The notes beneath the pieces are model-generated. The model ran no database searches, was not told where the DNA came from, and was given only the letters and a program-made list of their open reading frames with translations. A program made the position numbers and the translations under genes. A stretch of DNA of 64,000 bases. Source: Hyperoplus lanceolatus (taxonomy: Eukaryota > Chordata > Actinopteri > Uranoscopiformes > Ammodytidae). Below, in pieces: positions 13,245-23,560 of this stretch (positions are counted from its first letter, which is position 1; the number at the start of each line of letters is the position of its first letter). The stretch spans positions 3,256,001 to 3,320,000 of the forward strand of contig CM049418.1 in the NCBI GenBank assembly GCA_026929865.2. Direction: 5' to 3'.

Positions 13245-13497
13245 TTAAAGTAGCTACGAGGAACTTTTTAATACTTCTGAAACAGACTAATTTTTCCTCT
13301 GATGACCATAAATCATTTGTAACAGCAAATGAGACCATCAGTGCAAATAATTCTATTTTTATATTGTTTTTCTTAATGCTTTTGTCATGGGAACGCTCAC
13401 CCAGGAACAACAGCTGGCGTGGTAAAAACACTACCACTTTTGTCCAAAGGGGGTGCAAGAATTAACACACACTGAAAGTTCTTCGGGGAACCTTTAA
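13245..13497 (-). mobile_element. MITE of the 'GCTACGAGGAACT' family, inverted complete copy
   Basis: It starts TTAAAGTAGCTACGAGGAAC and ends with AGTTCTTCGGGGAACCTTTAA. It is homologous throughout to 6505-6757 but in opposite orientation (for example CCCAGGAACAACAGCTGGCG). It is directly joined to a captured nlgn4 fragment. Confidence 0.88.
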
Positions 13498-13499
13498 AG

Positions 13500-13577
13500 A
13501 AAGAGTAAGAAAGTAAAAGTCTCACTCACCCTGTTTTTGCAAAGTTGGTCCAGTAGGTCATTATGACAGCGCTTAGC
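13500..13577 (-). pseudogene. Captured fragment of nlgn4: 3' end of the 790-bp exon plus its splice donor and first intron bases
   Basis: Read on the minus strand, this segment matches about 6338-6415. It has the codons for [16 protein letters not shown], then GGGTGAGTGAGACTTTTACT, which corresponds to the donor and intron start of the parent (GGGTGAGTGCGACTTTTACT). I count about six mismatches over about 78 bases. Because intron sequence is included, it was copied from DNA and not from spliced mRNA. It lies on the opposite strand from the gene, between one complete MITE (13,245-13,497) and a 31-bp MITE end (13,578-13,608). Read through, it hits TGA right after the exon part, so it codes for nothing useful. 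Confidence 0.92.
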
Positions 13578-13608
13578 ACAAACTGAAAGTTCCTCGAAGC
13601 ACCTTTAA
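13578..13608 (-). mobile_element. Isolated terminal 31 bp of the same MITE
   Basis: On the minus strand it reads TTAAAGGTGCTTCGAGGAAC then TTTCAGTTTGTG. It matches the left end of the 6505 MITE and then switches abruptly to exon sequence. Confidence 0.85.
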
Positions 13609-14703
13609 CTATGAAACAATGAAAACACAAATATTCACATAAGTTAGATTGAGGTACATTCAGGTACAGGAAGAGATAATACGATCTAATTCTATTCTTA
13701 TTGCTTGTGCAAGACATTATTTGAGACTGGCTTTTTGGAATTACAAATGTTTCCCCTTTTTTGTGTAGATTGTACAGTACAAAGTATAACCTCCAAACAT
13801 GAGTGACATTGAGGGATATTGTCCGTGTTTATTTTTTTATTTATTTTATTTATTTAACCTTTATTTCACCAGGAAGGTCCCATTGAGTTACAGTAACTCT
13901 TCTCACAGGGAGTCCTGGCCAAGACAGGCAGCAGAAAAGAAGTTGCAGAATTTGCACAAGGCCACACACACACAAACAAAGTACACCACAATTGACACTA
14001 TAATGCTAAAATTACACTTCATAACAGGCTATATAAAAACAAGCTAATACATACAGCTAAAAAAAACAAATTAAAAATACATAAAAGGCATCAGGTTAAA
14101 AACAGTTGCAGTGTTCTTTTAGAGCTGATTGTAACATGTTTTTAAAGGTACTGAGTGGTGGGAGTGATTCCAGCTTTAGAGTGGCTTGAAGTTCATTCCA
14201 GACCTTTGGTGCATATGATGAGAAAGCTGTTGTACCCAGTTGTGTTCTTGTTAGTGGTGTGGTTAATAACATATATTCTGATGACCTTGTTTTGTAAACA
14301 CTGTTATGGAAGGAAAGCAAATTTGAAATGTAAAGGGGTAGTTTACCCATTAGTGCTTTCGCAATAAAAATCAGTGCATGTAGTTTCCTTCTAAGGGAGA
14401 GGGAGGGCCATTGTACAGCCTCATACAGAATGCAGTGGTGAGTTCTAGCTGGGGCACCTGTGATGAAGCGCAGGGCTGAATGGTAAATTACATCTAGTTT
14501 GTTTAATAGCGATGAGGAAGAATGCATATAAATGAGGTCACCATAATCTAATACTGATATGAAAGTGACCTGCACTAACCTTTTCCTTGCTAAATGAGGA
14601 AAACACTTTTTCATGCGAAAAAAGAAACCTAATTTAGGTCTAAGTTTTTTAAAAGGCTCACAATATGGACCCCGAGAGACAGCTTATCATCAAGCCAGAT
14701 ACC

Positions 14704-15686
14704 TAATGGCGCTTTTCCACCGCATGGTATCAGCTCGACTTGACTCGACTCGCATTTTTGGCTTTTCCACCGCAATGTCATGGTACCTGGTACCACGTAG
14801 CGGCTGCTTTTTTGGTATCACCTCGCTCTAGGGTCCAAGCGAGCTGAGCCGATGCTAAAAGGTGACGTCGGCAGACGGCCGGCCACTGATTGGCCAGAGA
14901 CTATTGTCTGGCCAATCAGTGGCCAGAGACTACCGGCTTCATTCTGTTGTTTATTCTCCCCAACTCTCCGGGACTTTTGAGTGTATTTACGCCGCGTGCA
15001 GCCTTCTCTGGCTCTCTTTCATTTGATTTGCATCACAGATCCGAATTTATTTTCCATATATTCGCTAAGCTCACCCAGTGTTGGTTGTTGGGGAAGTTAC
15101 TTACATACGAGAGGAGACATGTAGGGCAGCTAGCAGCTAGGCTAAATAGTAGCCAGCTGGGACAGATATGATAGCGAGCGATTACATTACAAGCCTCGGA
15201 CTGAACTGATTACCTCAATAAAATATTCAGGCTGAGACACGGCTTGCATTTGAAAACACGTATCCTGAAACAAGCACTAAACAGTCAACTTTATCATGCT
15301 CGTGTTTACGTGCATAGGGATGTACGTGACGCATCCCTACAGCTGACTGTGTGGCAGAGTCACACATCGGGACAACAACCATCCCTTTTAATGGCCCGTA
15401 GCAATATTCTTCTACTTCTTTTAGCAAACAGATACAAGGGGGGTATTTCTTAAACATTTTTCATCCGTGTTTTTGGCGGTTGGTTCAGTTAATAGTGCAA
15501 CAACTGCTCGTAATTTCTGCTTTGCTACTTTGCTCCGGAGTAGGCTTTCAGCCCCTTACGACGACCCCGCCCACGTTCAGCAGGTACTATTTGCGGTGGA
15601 AAATGACCCGTGCTGCTACCAAACCAAGTTGAGTCGAGTCGAGTTGAGTCGAGTCGAGCTACATGTGCGGTGGAAAAGCGCCATTA
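14704..15686. mobile_element. 983-bp non-autonomous DNA transposon with perfect 21-bp inverted ends
   Basis: The left end TAATGGCGCTTTTCCACCGC and the right end, reverse-complemented, are identical for 21 bp. A second internal copy of GGCTTTTCCACCGCA follows the left end, and GTCGAGTCGAG blocks sit subterminally at both ends. It carries no transposase. The ends resemble PIF/Harbinger-type fish elements, but the superfamily is not certain. It sits inside the LINE. Confidence 0.88.
14883..14922. repeat. Perfect 16-bp palindrome inside the DNA transposon
   Basis: CCACTGATTGGCCAGA (14,883-14,898) and TCTGGCCAATCAGTGG (14,907-14,922) are exact reverse complements separated by 8 bases. Confidence 0.95.
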
Positions 15687-15934
15687 GTATTTATAAGACG
15701 ACACTCTCTCTATTATCGTACCATCCTGAGTTGTTAAAGTGATGTTTATTGGAGAGCGTGAACGGATAAAAATCATTGACTTAGTTTTTGTAGCATTTAG
15801 TACCAACTTTAAGCTTACCAGAGATTTTTGTACTACACTAAAAGCAGACTGTAAATATGTAATTGCTTCACTGACTTATGTGGCAGATGTATACATAATG
15901 GTATCATCTGCGTAAAGATGAATCTTTGTTTGCT

Positions 15935-16259
15935 TTAAAGGAATACTTCACCCATGAGGAACCGGCGTTCTATCATTATAAAATCACTATTATAATATAA
16001 TGAATGAGGTTTTTCTTCCCTCAGTCTTCCCTCAGTCTTCCCTTGGCTCAGCTGTCCTGTTAATCTTTACCCTATGTTTTACCAAGTGTGATGTCACACA
16101 TGGGAAAATGTAGGGTTAGACAGTGAGACCACAAAACTCTATTTCTGCCTTTTCTCAGGCTAGGATGAACCGATTTCTAAAATGTTTGCACATTTGTACT
16201 ACATAGGATCTCAGAGTTCAATACACCTTCATACTTCCACCGGTGAAGTAGTTCTTTAA
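15935..16259. mobile_element. MITE with TTAAAG ends ('TACTTCACC' family), copy 1
   Basis: The left end is TTAAAGGAATACTTCACC. The right end, reverse-complemented, is TTAAAGAACTACTTCACC. It is homologous to 24,925-25,116 in inverted orientation (shared GGTTCATCCTAGCCTGA-type phrase). It is inserted in the LINE RT between the GVPQGS and YADD boxes. Confidence 0.88.
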
Positions 16260-17513
16260 GTCCCAACCTAAATTGTTTATATAAATGGAAAATAAAATGG
16301 GGCCCAAAACTGACCCTTGTGGGACACCCATTTTTACTTCCAGCAAAGATGAGGTACAGTTATCCAATGCCACACACTGAGTTCTACCACTCAGGTAATT
16401 AGTGAACCAGCTTAATACAGTGGTACTAAACCCTATACTTTGCAATCTCTGCAGGAGAAGGTGATGGTCCACAGTGTCAAATGCTTTAGAAAGGTCAATA
16501 AATAAAGCAGCACAAGACGTCTTGTTATCTAAAGTATGTAAGATATCATTTGTAACTGAGGTTACAGCAGTAATTGTACTATGTCCTTGTCGAAAGCCAG
16601 ACTCAGTGGGATTCAAAATGGAGTTGACAGATAAGAAATGTTTTAGTTGCTCATTTATGAAAGACTCAAGCAGTTTGGCCAAGACCGACAGTCTGGAGAT
16701 TGGGCGATAATTATCTAAAACCGAAGGGTCTCCGCTTTTTAAAAGTGGAAGGACAAATGCAGATTTCCATGACTTTGGGATAGAACCACAGTGTAGACTA
16801 AGATTGAAGATGGAGGAGATAGGGCCAGCAATCAAGTTTGCAGCAGTTTTAAGAAAATATGGCTCAATCTGGTCTGGCCCAGCAGACTTTTTACAGTCCA
16901 ACCCCAACAGGGCCTTTTGTACTTCCGCAACAGATATTGGAGTGAAGTTAAAATTATTTAGACTTTCATTAGATGAATCAATGATGGAGGTTCCACTATC
17001 CATGGGGGTGGCTGGAAGTGTTGACTGGGTATCTCTTCCTGCATTAATAAAGTGCTTGTTGAAAGTATCTACCATGCTTTGTTTACCCCTAACTTCATCA
17101 TGGCTTGTTGTAATGAAGAAGATTTAATAGCTTTCCAAAATATTTTAGGATCACTGAGGTTTTCATTTATTAAATTCAGATAATACTCACTTTTTGTAGT
17201 TTTTATTAGTCTTGTGCATTTGTTTCTTAATACCCTATAATTTAACCAACATTTGTCATTATTATTTCTTTTTGCTTTTATCCATGCTTCATTTCGTTCT
17301 CTAATTGCAGTTGCAATGCTGTTATTAAACCAGGGGTTGTCTCTGCCCCTCACTCTATATCTTATAGTAGGAGCATGTTTATCAATTATGGCTAAAACAG
17401 TCTTCTTAAAATAATCCCATACCAGTTCAACATCATCCATAAAACACACTAAATTTAAATCACTTTGATAGATGTCATGAAGAAATGCTTGCTCATTAAA
17501 GCGTTTGTAATGT

Positions 17514-19008
17514 ATGTTGCACTACAACTGTCCCTTGATAATTTGAAAACAAACAGCCCATTTTAAAGAAGGCAGAGACTGCGTTGTGTTGCAGTGATGC
17601 AGCTGCAAGGTTCTTACTGAGTTCGACTAAATCAATACCCACAATCTAGCACTCCAAACTTTTGAAACATTGAATTGCAAGTTTAAACACTTTTGGTCTC
17701 CGCAAGCTAAGCTAAACTCTCTGACCAGTTCGGCCTTTGTACATTTCTGCTGTGCTTGGCAAGGGGAAAAACAAGACGTGAGACTGAGCTGACTAGCAAA
17801 GAGGACTGCTGCTATGATTGCAAGGCCTCTCCTCGTTTACCGTATTCAGTAAAACTGCCCTGTTGTCACCATCACCTCCATCCCTGTTGCAACAAAGCCA
17901 AGCAAATTAGCTTTTGACTTTAATCCAAAGTGACAGCGGGAAAATTGAAATCTTTAATAGTTATCTGCAGTTACCGAGGTGCAGTGGATGTCTCCATATA
18001 TACAATCTCCTGTCACATTTGCAAAGGCTGGCCCCGTTATTAGCACTAGTCTAATGCTTTTTTCATGACATCGAAATTAATTTCATTAGCTAAATTCTGT
18101 GATCCATAATATATGATCCACCAAACAAGCATGAGATGAATATTTATTTGGAGCCCTTGTGTGCAAACAAAGCAAAGCAGCCGCGAGTGTGTGCAGGCAC
18201 CCTTTTAATTGGCATGTTGTTTATGCTTGGGGTAAGGGGGTGGGTTGGGGAAGTGGAGTAATGCAGGGTGAATGACGGCGGGTGGTGCAGTGTGAATACT
18301 GGAGCAACTCCACTAGAAGTTAATTACGCTGGCAAACATCGCTCCATCCCTCACTCCTACAGCCCCCCAACCGTCATTCAAGTGCACCCCTCTCCAGGCG
18401 GCCATTACCCAGGCATATCGATCGCCAAGGTGACAAGGTATTGCACCAAATGGGACCAGGCAGAAGAGATGAAGGGTTTGTATTTGTATGTGTGTGTGTG
18501 CCTGTGTGTGTGGTTGTGAGTCCCCGTTGGTAAACAGGGCTGAGGTGTTTCTAGATGCTATTGAGTGCAGCGCCAAAGTCCCAAACGTGAATTAAAATGC
18601 AGGTAAATGCCTCTGCAGCAAAAGCCAGTTGATTGCATTTTCCCGGGCACTAGGGTATAGCTGTAGCCATAATAGATGAATATGGTATATTTAGAGTCAA
18701 TATATATGCAGTGGAGTTAAGTGGTGAGGAACTGATGTAGCAGTAATAGCTTCCAGAAATTCACCCTTAACAACAGTTTCTCATGCAGACATTGTCAACT
18801 CGCATTCACCCCCATCAGTTTTCAAACCAGGTTGCAACACGACCCACCTGACCTGAGGAATTTTCTACTGATGTTCTTGTTGTCAGAGTTACAGAGTGCC
18901 AGGGATTGCAGCAAAAAGGATCATGGGACGCATGCCAGCTGAATTTTCCAAATCCCCTGCCACAGCATACTCCTCCGCACAATTTCTAAAAATGGTTTTC
19001 TTGTATTA
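17514..19008. other. Intergenic, low-repeat sequence
   Basis: No gene or recognised repeat is seen. The sequence is AT-rich with homeodomain-like ATTA/TAAT words around 18,000-18,150 and a moderately GC-rich part near 18,200-18,450. Conservation cannot be judged here. Confidence 0.5.
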
Positions 19009-19020
19009 ATGAATCAAAAG

Positions 19021-19025
19021 TGTGT

Positions 19026-19071
<46 letters not shown>
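19021..19071. repeat. (GT)n microsatellite
   Basis: About 24 GT units with one early GG interruption. The flank 19,072-19,857 is AT-rich; I see no feature in it. Confidence 0.93.
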
Positions 19072-19857
19072 ACTTGTTTGTGTGCTTGCAGGTATCTAGT
19101 TATGATAAACAACCTTCTGCCATTAAGCTTAATACATTCTAATGTACATCCGAAAATACATTATCATTTATCCCAGGCTGAATCAACTGTCACTGCATTG
19201 TGTCCAAAGCAATATCAATTAGTTCACATACAATCATTTATTTATACATTATATATATGTATGTATATATATACTGACGTTTTAATTTTTGTACTGACAA
19301 TATTTTACTGATTTATTTGAATTTGATTTAAATGTTTGATTATGCATATTGTGAATTTACTTAGAGAATTAATTATTTATAAGAATAAGGACTAACTTGA
19401 CTTCCTTTCTTTTGTGCTTCTATTCCAAAAAAACTCCAGCTGGTCACATTGTTTGTACTCATAAGGAAGTATGTTGAAAAGCATGACAGCAAACAGTCCT
19501 AGGAGCCATTCAAAGAAAGAGTTATGGACACCAAACTTTCTTCGCGAACAGAGTGGGTGAAATCCGGAATGCTGGCCCAGTTATAATAACAAACCTACTG
19601 GAAGTAAGGAATTACAGCTCCTCTACCAAACTGGTCAGGAGTCTGTGGGATTATGTTCTGCTGCATGGCTTCAATACACACATACACACTGATGTTGTGA
19701 CCCAAGGAGACTGTGGACAGATCCTGGCACAAACTTTATAGATTCTTGAGCCAACTGAACATGTCTCAGATTGAAGAAGAAGCTGCCACACTAGTCATGG
19801 AAGATTGGAAGATTGTTTTACAGCTACGTCATAAATCACTTGTCATGATTCTCACTG

Positions 19858-19942
19858 GGCATGCCCCGATCAGGGAATCGAACCCCGGTCTCCAGTAACA
19901 GCATTAGTTTCGGTGTTACCTACTGAGCTATCCAGCTGCACA
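19858..19942 (-). mobile_element. tRNA-like SINE head or tRNA pseudogene
   Basis: On the minus strand TAGCTCAGTAGGTAA (A-box-like) is followed about 45 bases later by GGTTCGATTCC (perfect B box). The flanks do not pair as an acceptor stem of a working tRNA, and no clear anticodon arm is seen, so a SINE remnant is more likely. Confidence 0.6.
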
Positions 19943-20194
19943 ACTTTCATATGAAGCTTTTCTTGGCCTCTATCTCATCTCTACCAATGACAGTGCTGTC
20001 AGACATGTACAAACAGTATAAAGATACATAGACACATTTGATATAGAGAACTTCTTGCTGAATGAACTTTAAGGATTATTTTCAATTAGAATGTGGTCAT
20101 TGTGAAAACCTCAGTGAAAGAGGATTCAGTATGAGTAGCTGAGACAGTAATATCCTAAGCACAGAGATAAAACCACACGGAGAAAGTTCACTGG

Positions 20195-20275
20195 TATGGA
20201 TTGAGAACTAGCTCAGTCTGATAGCGGAAGCCCTGGAGACCCAGAAGTTGTGTGTTCAAATCCTTATCTGGGCAT
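20195..20275 (+). mobile_element. tRNA-like SINE head, plus strand
   Basis: CTAGCTCAGTCTGATAGCGG (A-box-like) and GTGTTCAAATCC (B-box-like) occur at tRNA-like spacing and are followed by non-tRNA sequence. A related but weaker pair lies at about 20,340-20,435 (GGTTCAAGTCC). Confidence 0.5.
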
Positions 20276-20774
20276 TTTTAAAAAGTCCCACCACCAAAGC
20301 ACAGAGATAAGAGGGCGCAGAGAAAGAGTTCCAGTACGAAAGGTTGGTGGCGCAGTGTGGGAGATTTGGGAGGTAGAGGCGGTGCATGTTCAAACATCGT
20401 CACTACGAACTGTGGTTCAAGTCCTGCTGGCAACACTAGAGCCTGGATACCAAGGTTGTGGGAAAGTTCGTTCCCCGACTGGGACTTTCTGAGAGGTAAA
20501 AGTGAGGGCTTTTGAGCCCAAACAATGTGACCAGCAGGAGTTTTACAGAGGACCTGGCGTCAGGGTTGGGAAGCCTAGCTCAAGGTAGCATAGCATAGCA
20601 TAGCGTAAGCAAAGACAACCGCTAGACATATTTCAGGTTTCAACTGTAGCTCAGAAATAGGTGCTACTATACAATCATTTAAGAGAAGAGTATCAAATCC
20701 AGTGACACTTTTGTGGGTCAAATCCCGCTGTGTGCACATTTTGGTGATGTCAGACTTATGCAGTAACCAATTGG

Positions 20775-21405
20775 GGAAATGCATCATAGACACAGGGGCT
20801 GTGTCTTGATTCAGGGGTTGCAGCCTACGAAGGCTGCATTTGAAGACCGATTGCGTCATAGCGCCGCACAAAGGCTGTCCCATTTGCAAGGCTCCTTGCA
20901 AGGCTCCTCATATGAGGCCGAGAAATGCAGCCTTCGTTTCACGGTTTTGAAGGCTGCATCAGATGTATCCTTCGTGGCCCAACATATCCCAAGGTTCATT
21001 GCGTTTTTTTCAGAGATTGCATAAAATAAAATAAAAAATAACAAAACAGCAACGTGTTGCTCCATCTTCTTAACTTTTATCTTCCTTTCTTTTTTTCTTG
21101 TACTTTTTTTTCTTTTCGTCTGGTAGGCAACTTCTTTTTCTTTTTTCCTCCATTGACAGGGCTGTCTCCGTTGGCAGCAATCAGGGTTGCTAGGCAGCAC
21201 AGGAGCGGCGAGTCGTCACGCAAGGTAACGGCTTGTTACGTAAACCGGAAATGCTCGTAAACGGAGACCTGCGGAGACCGTCTCATTTAACAAAGGCTCG
21301 TTGGCCTTGGAATCGGCCTTAAAATCGGCCTTCATAGGCTTTAGCCTTCATAGACCGCGAGACAGCGTCCTACCAAGTGCGTGGTCTCTGTAATGGGACA
21401 TAGCT
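20775..21405. mobile_element. Probable non-autonomous DNA transposon rich in GAAGGCTGCA motifs
   Basis: Many direct and inverted copies of AAGGCTGCA, GCAGCCTTCG and TCGGCCTT occur near both edges (20,820-20,960 and 21,290-21,350). The edges GGCTGTGTC (left) and, reverse-complemented, GCTATGTCC (right) may be weak inverted ends. It has no ORF of note. The assignment is by appearance only. Confidence 0.4.
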
Positions 21406-21539
21406 AGGGTTTCAACTCCCAATTAGCGCTCAGCTCCGCCTGTCAGCAAGATGTTTCCCATCAAATATTTCACTCCCGCAGCCCGTGGAACTCAACTGCA
21501 GCGACTTGCTCCTAGGTCTGTGTCCGTCTTGATTATATG

Positions 21540-22169
21540 CAGGGGCGGTTCTACAGGGGGGCAAGGACGGGGCAGCGGCCCCCCCACTGAAGAGCCTTGC
21601 CCCCCCAGCTGCCACCCTAACTTTTGCATTCTCAAAAATGTACTTGTAAGAACAAACCGCCACTATGTCAACAAGCCACTCAAATAATTGAAACAAACAA
21701 TACATTGAACAAAAGTAAATTATTTTAAATCTAATCTTATGCCCTGCCCCTCAAATACTTAGCCACGGCCCTGCATCATATGCGCATATCAGCGATCACA
21801 CAGTTTCTCACACACAGCGAGTCAGCGCGCTGCTGTGCCATGCAGCCCGGTGAAGAGTAACTGACCTGCTCCGAGCATCTTAAGGTGAAGTTAGTTTACC
21901 CTTGTGAATTTTAAACACACCAATTTAACTTAAAGTTAATTTTGTAATGAATGTAATGCAATGTAAACGTAGCTAATTCATCGATAAGAGCACATCCATT
22001 CATCGTTGGCCAAAAGGGAAATCACTCGCTTGTGGCTTGTAGGAGCATATTGCCCTTTTATTAATTTGTAGGCCTATTGTAGTAGGCTACAGGCAAGAGC
22101 TTGATAAAAATATTTAAAAAAAACTTGCATGTTCGGATCCATACAATTTAACAGTGGATCGCCGTTTCA

Positions 22170-22204
<35 letters not shown>

Positions 22205-22815
22205 GAGAGAGAGAGAGAGAGAGAGTTGCCGTTTCTGAGGCATCGAGTTACTACAGTGACAGTGCTATAGGAGATCGATCATTTTTGTTTGAATAGCCAA
22301 ACATAGCCTACTAAAAACTCTCACATATCACAGCAAACGAGCTGCACAAATTAAACCAGGTTACATTAGGCTATCACATGTTAAAGACATGAATAAATAA
22401 GTGGAATGTAAATAAATGTGAGGGATGAAGAGGAGGTTTTATATTCAGATAGAGGGACAGAGGCAGGTAGTGATCAGCAAGCAGATGAAAGGTAGGCAGA
22501 GGGTCTGACTGCAGTCCCAGCCTAAACTACTGTATTGTTATTCTCCTTCTATATAAATTCCACTAGACTAGAATGATATGTCATGTCACTCAAAATAACA
22601 TGTTTCAATGACTGCCTGTTTTCTGTTGTAGCAATGTGTTGTATAGAGTAAGATATGTAGGCTTAAGATATAGGCTACACATGTTTTATTTTATCAGAAA
22701 TGATGATCAATATAATATATATGGGGATTCCGGCTACCGTCCTCCCATGCCCCCCTGCCAAGACCTCTTGCCCCCCCTTCGCCACCCCATGTAACATTTT
22801 CTAGATCCTCCCCTG
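21540..22815. mobile_element. hAT-type non-autonomous element with 8-bp target-site duplication
   Basis: The left end CAGGGGCGGTTCTA and the right end, reverse-complemented, CAGGGGAGGATCTAGAAAAT are typical hAT termini. The flanks are exact 8-bp direct repeats ATTATATG (21,532-21,539 and 22,816-22,823). The element is 1276 bp without a transposase ORF. An additional hAT-like right terminus (reverse complement CAGGGCCGTGGCT) ends at about 21,773, so this may be a composite or nested insertion. Confidence 0.85.
22171..22225. repeat. (GA)n microsatellite with GAGC interruptions
   Basis: GA repeats with a central GCGAGCGAGCGA block, inside the hAT-type element. Confidence 0.9.
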
Positions 22816-22823
22816 ATTATATG

Positions 22824-23312
22824 ACTAAAACTATGGAAAGCCAGGACAATTGTATTTCTTTGGGTTTTAGATTGGAAAAATTCAAATGTCTTGAGGAAAG
22901 TTTCATAGTGACTGCACATGAATAAAATACTCTTTTTATGAGCCCAAACAAGGCATTTTACAGAGAAGTTGATTCAGATACATCCACCAACTAAGATCTT
23001 TTTTTACAGAATCACATGACTAATTACTCTACTACATTTATCTGGCAATGACAATGCCCACCTACTTCCAGATGAATGTGTTACATCCAGACCATGAGGT
23101 AAGGTCATACATTGAGATGTATTGTTTAACCAATACTACACACATTAACGGATCAATAATCAACAGCCTTAAAGGGAAGCCCTGTTATCATTATGGATTA
23201 CTTGCACATGCTATGTGTTTTTCGATCCAATGTAATGTTGACCGCAATGAGTTACACAATGAGGAAACATTAATATAACAACTGCAGGTGAATAGGGTAT
23301 ATTTAAAAAAAA

Positions 23313-23346
<34 letters not shown>

Positions 23347-23560
23347 TATATATATATCATCATTGTACTTTGCCACTATCAAAGTAAACGTGCACAATCA
23401 CATTAAAATTAAGTAACCTTAATGAGAGCTAGTGCATACCTGTTTCACAGCAGTACATTAGCTTAGTAGAGCTAGTTCTGCATTCTCAGTTAATTTTGAT
23501 TATGTAGTTAAATGAAAAGAAGGTAAAAAAAACAAAGTTAAAAAACTCAAACCAAATCCA
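22824..23560. other. Intergenic sequence with an (AAT)n tract
   Basis: No gene is seen. An AAT/ATA run occupies 23,311-23,357. TGAGCCCAAACAA at about 22,940 echoes the same phrase at 20,514, hinting at another degraded repeat. Confidence 0.5.

Larger units (their letters stand above)
13828..17513 (-). mobile_element. 5'-truncated non-LTR retrotransposon (LINE), interrupted by two DNA transposons
   Basis: Reading down the minus strand: from about 17,513 to 17,069 comes the region before the reverse transcriptase (PWFNNSIATAIRERNEAW), then a frameshift near 17,075. The RT follows, with KSAGPDQIEPYFLK, LDNYRPISRLSVLAKLLE, FIDLSKAFDTVDHHLL and GVPQGSVLGPILFSIYINNL (17,070 to about 16,262). A MITE (15,935-16,259) is inserted exactly there. 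The catalytic YADD box continues beyond it (HLYADDTIMYTSA, about 15,925 down to 15,690). A second transposon (14,704-15,686) splits GIWLDDKLS from the upstream SYKYL. The C-terminal domain (KVWNELQATLKLESLPPLST) ends near 14,096, followed by a 3' UTR and an ATTT-rich tail at 13,828-13,860. It belongs to the Jockey-group type (CR1/L2/Rex1-like). It is a dead copy. Confidence 0.93.

Noticed and set aside
13526..13717. Second neuroligin gene or exon on the minus strand
   Set aside because: Only about 16 codons match, followed by a splice donor and intron sequence of the nearby gene, sandwiched between MITE pieces. It is a DNA-level copied fragment.
14096..14614. Separate small gene of 172 residues
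   Set aside because: It is the C-terminal part of the LINE ORF2 (ending ...STFKNMLQSALKEHC), continuous with the RT once the inserted transposons are ignored.
16218..17449. Host gene encoding a reverse transcriptase
   Set aside because: Domain order and truncation fit a dead LINE. The frame shifts near 17,075 and two transposons interrupt the remainder.
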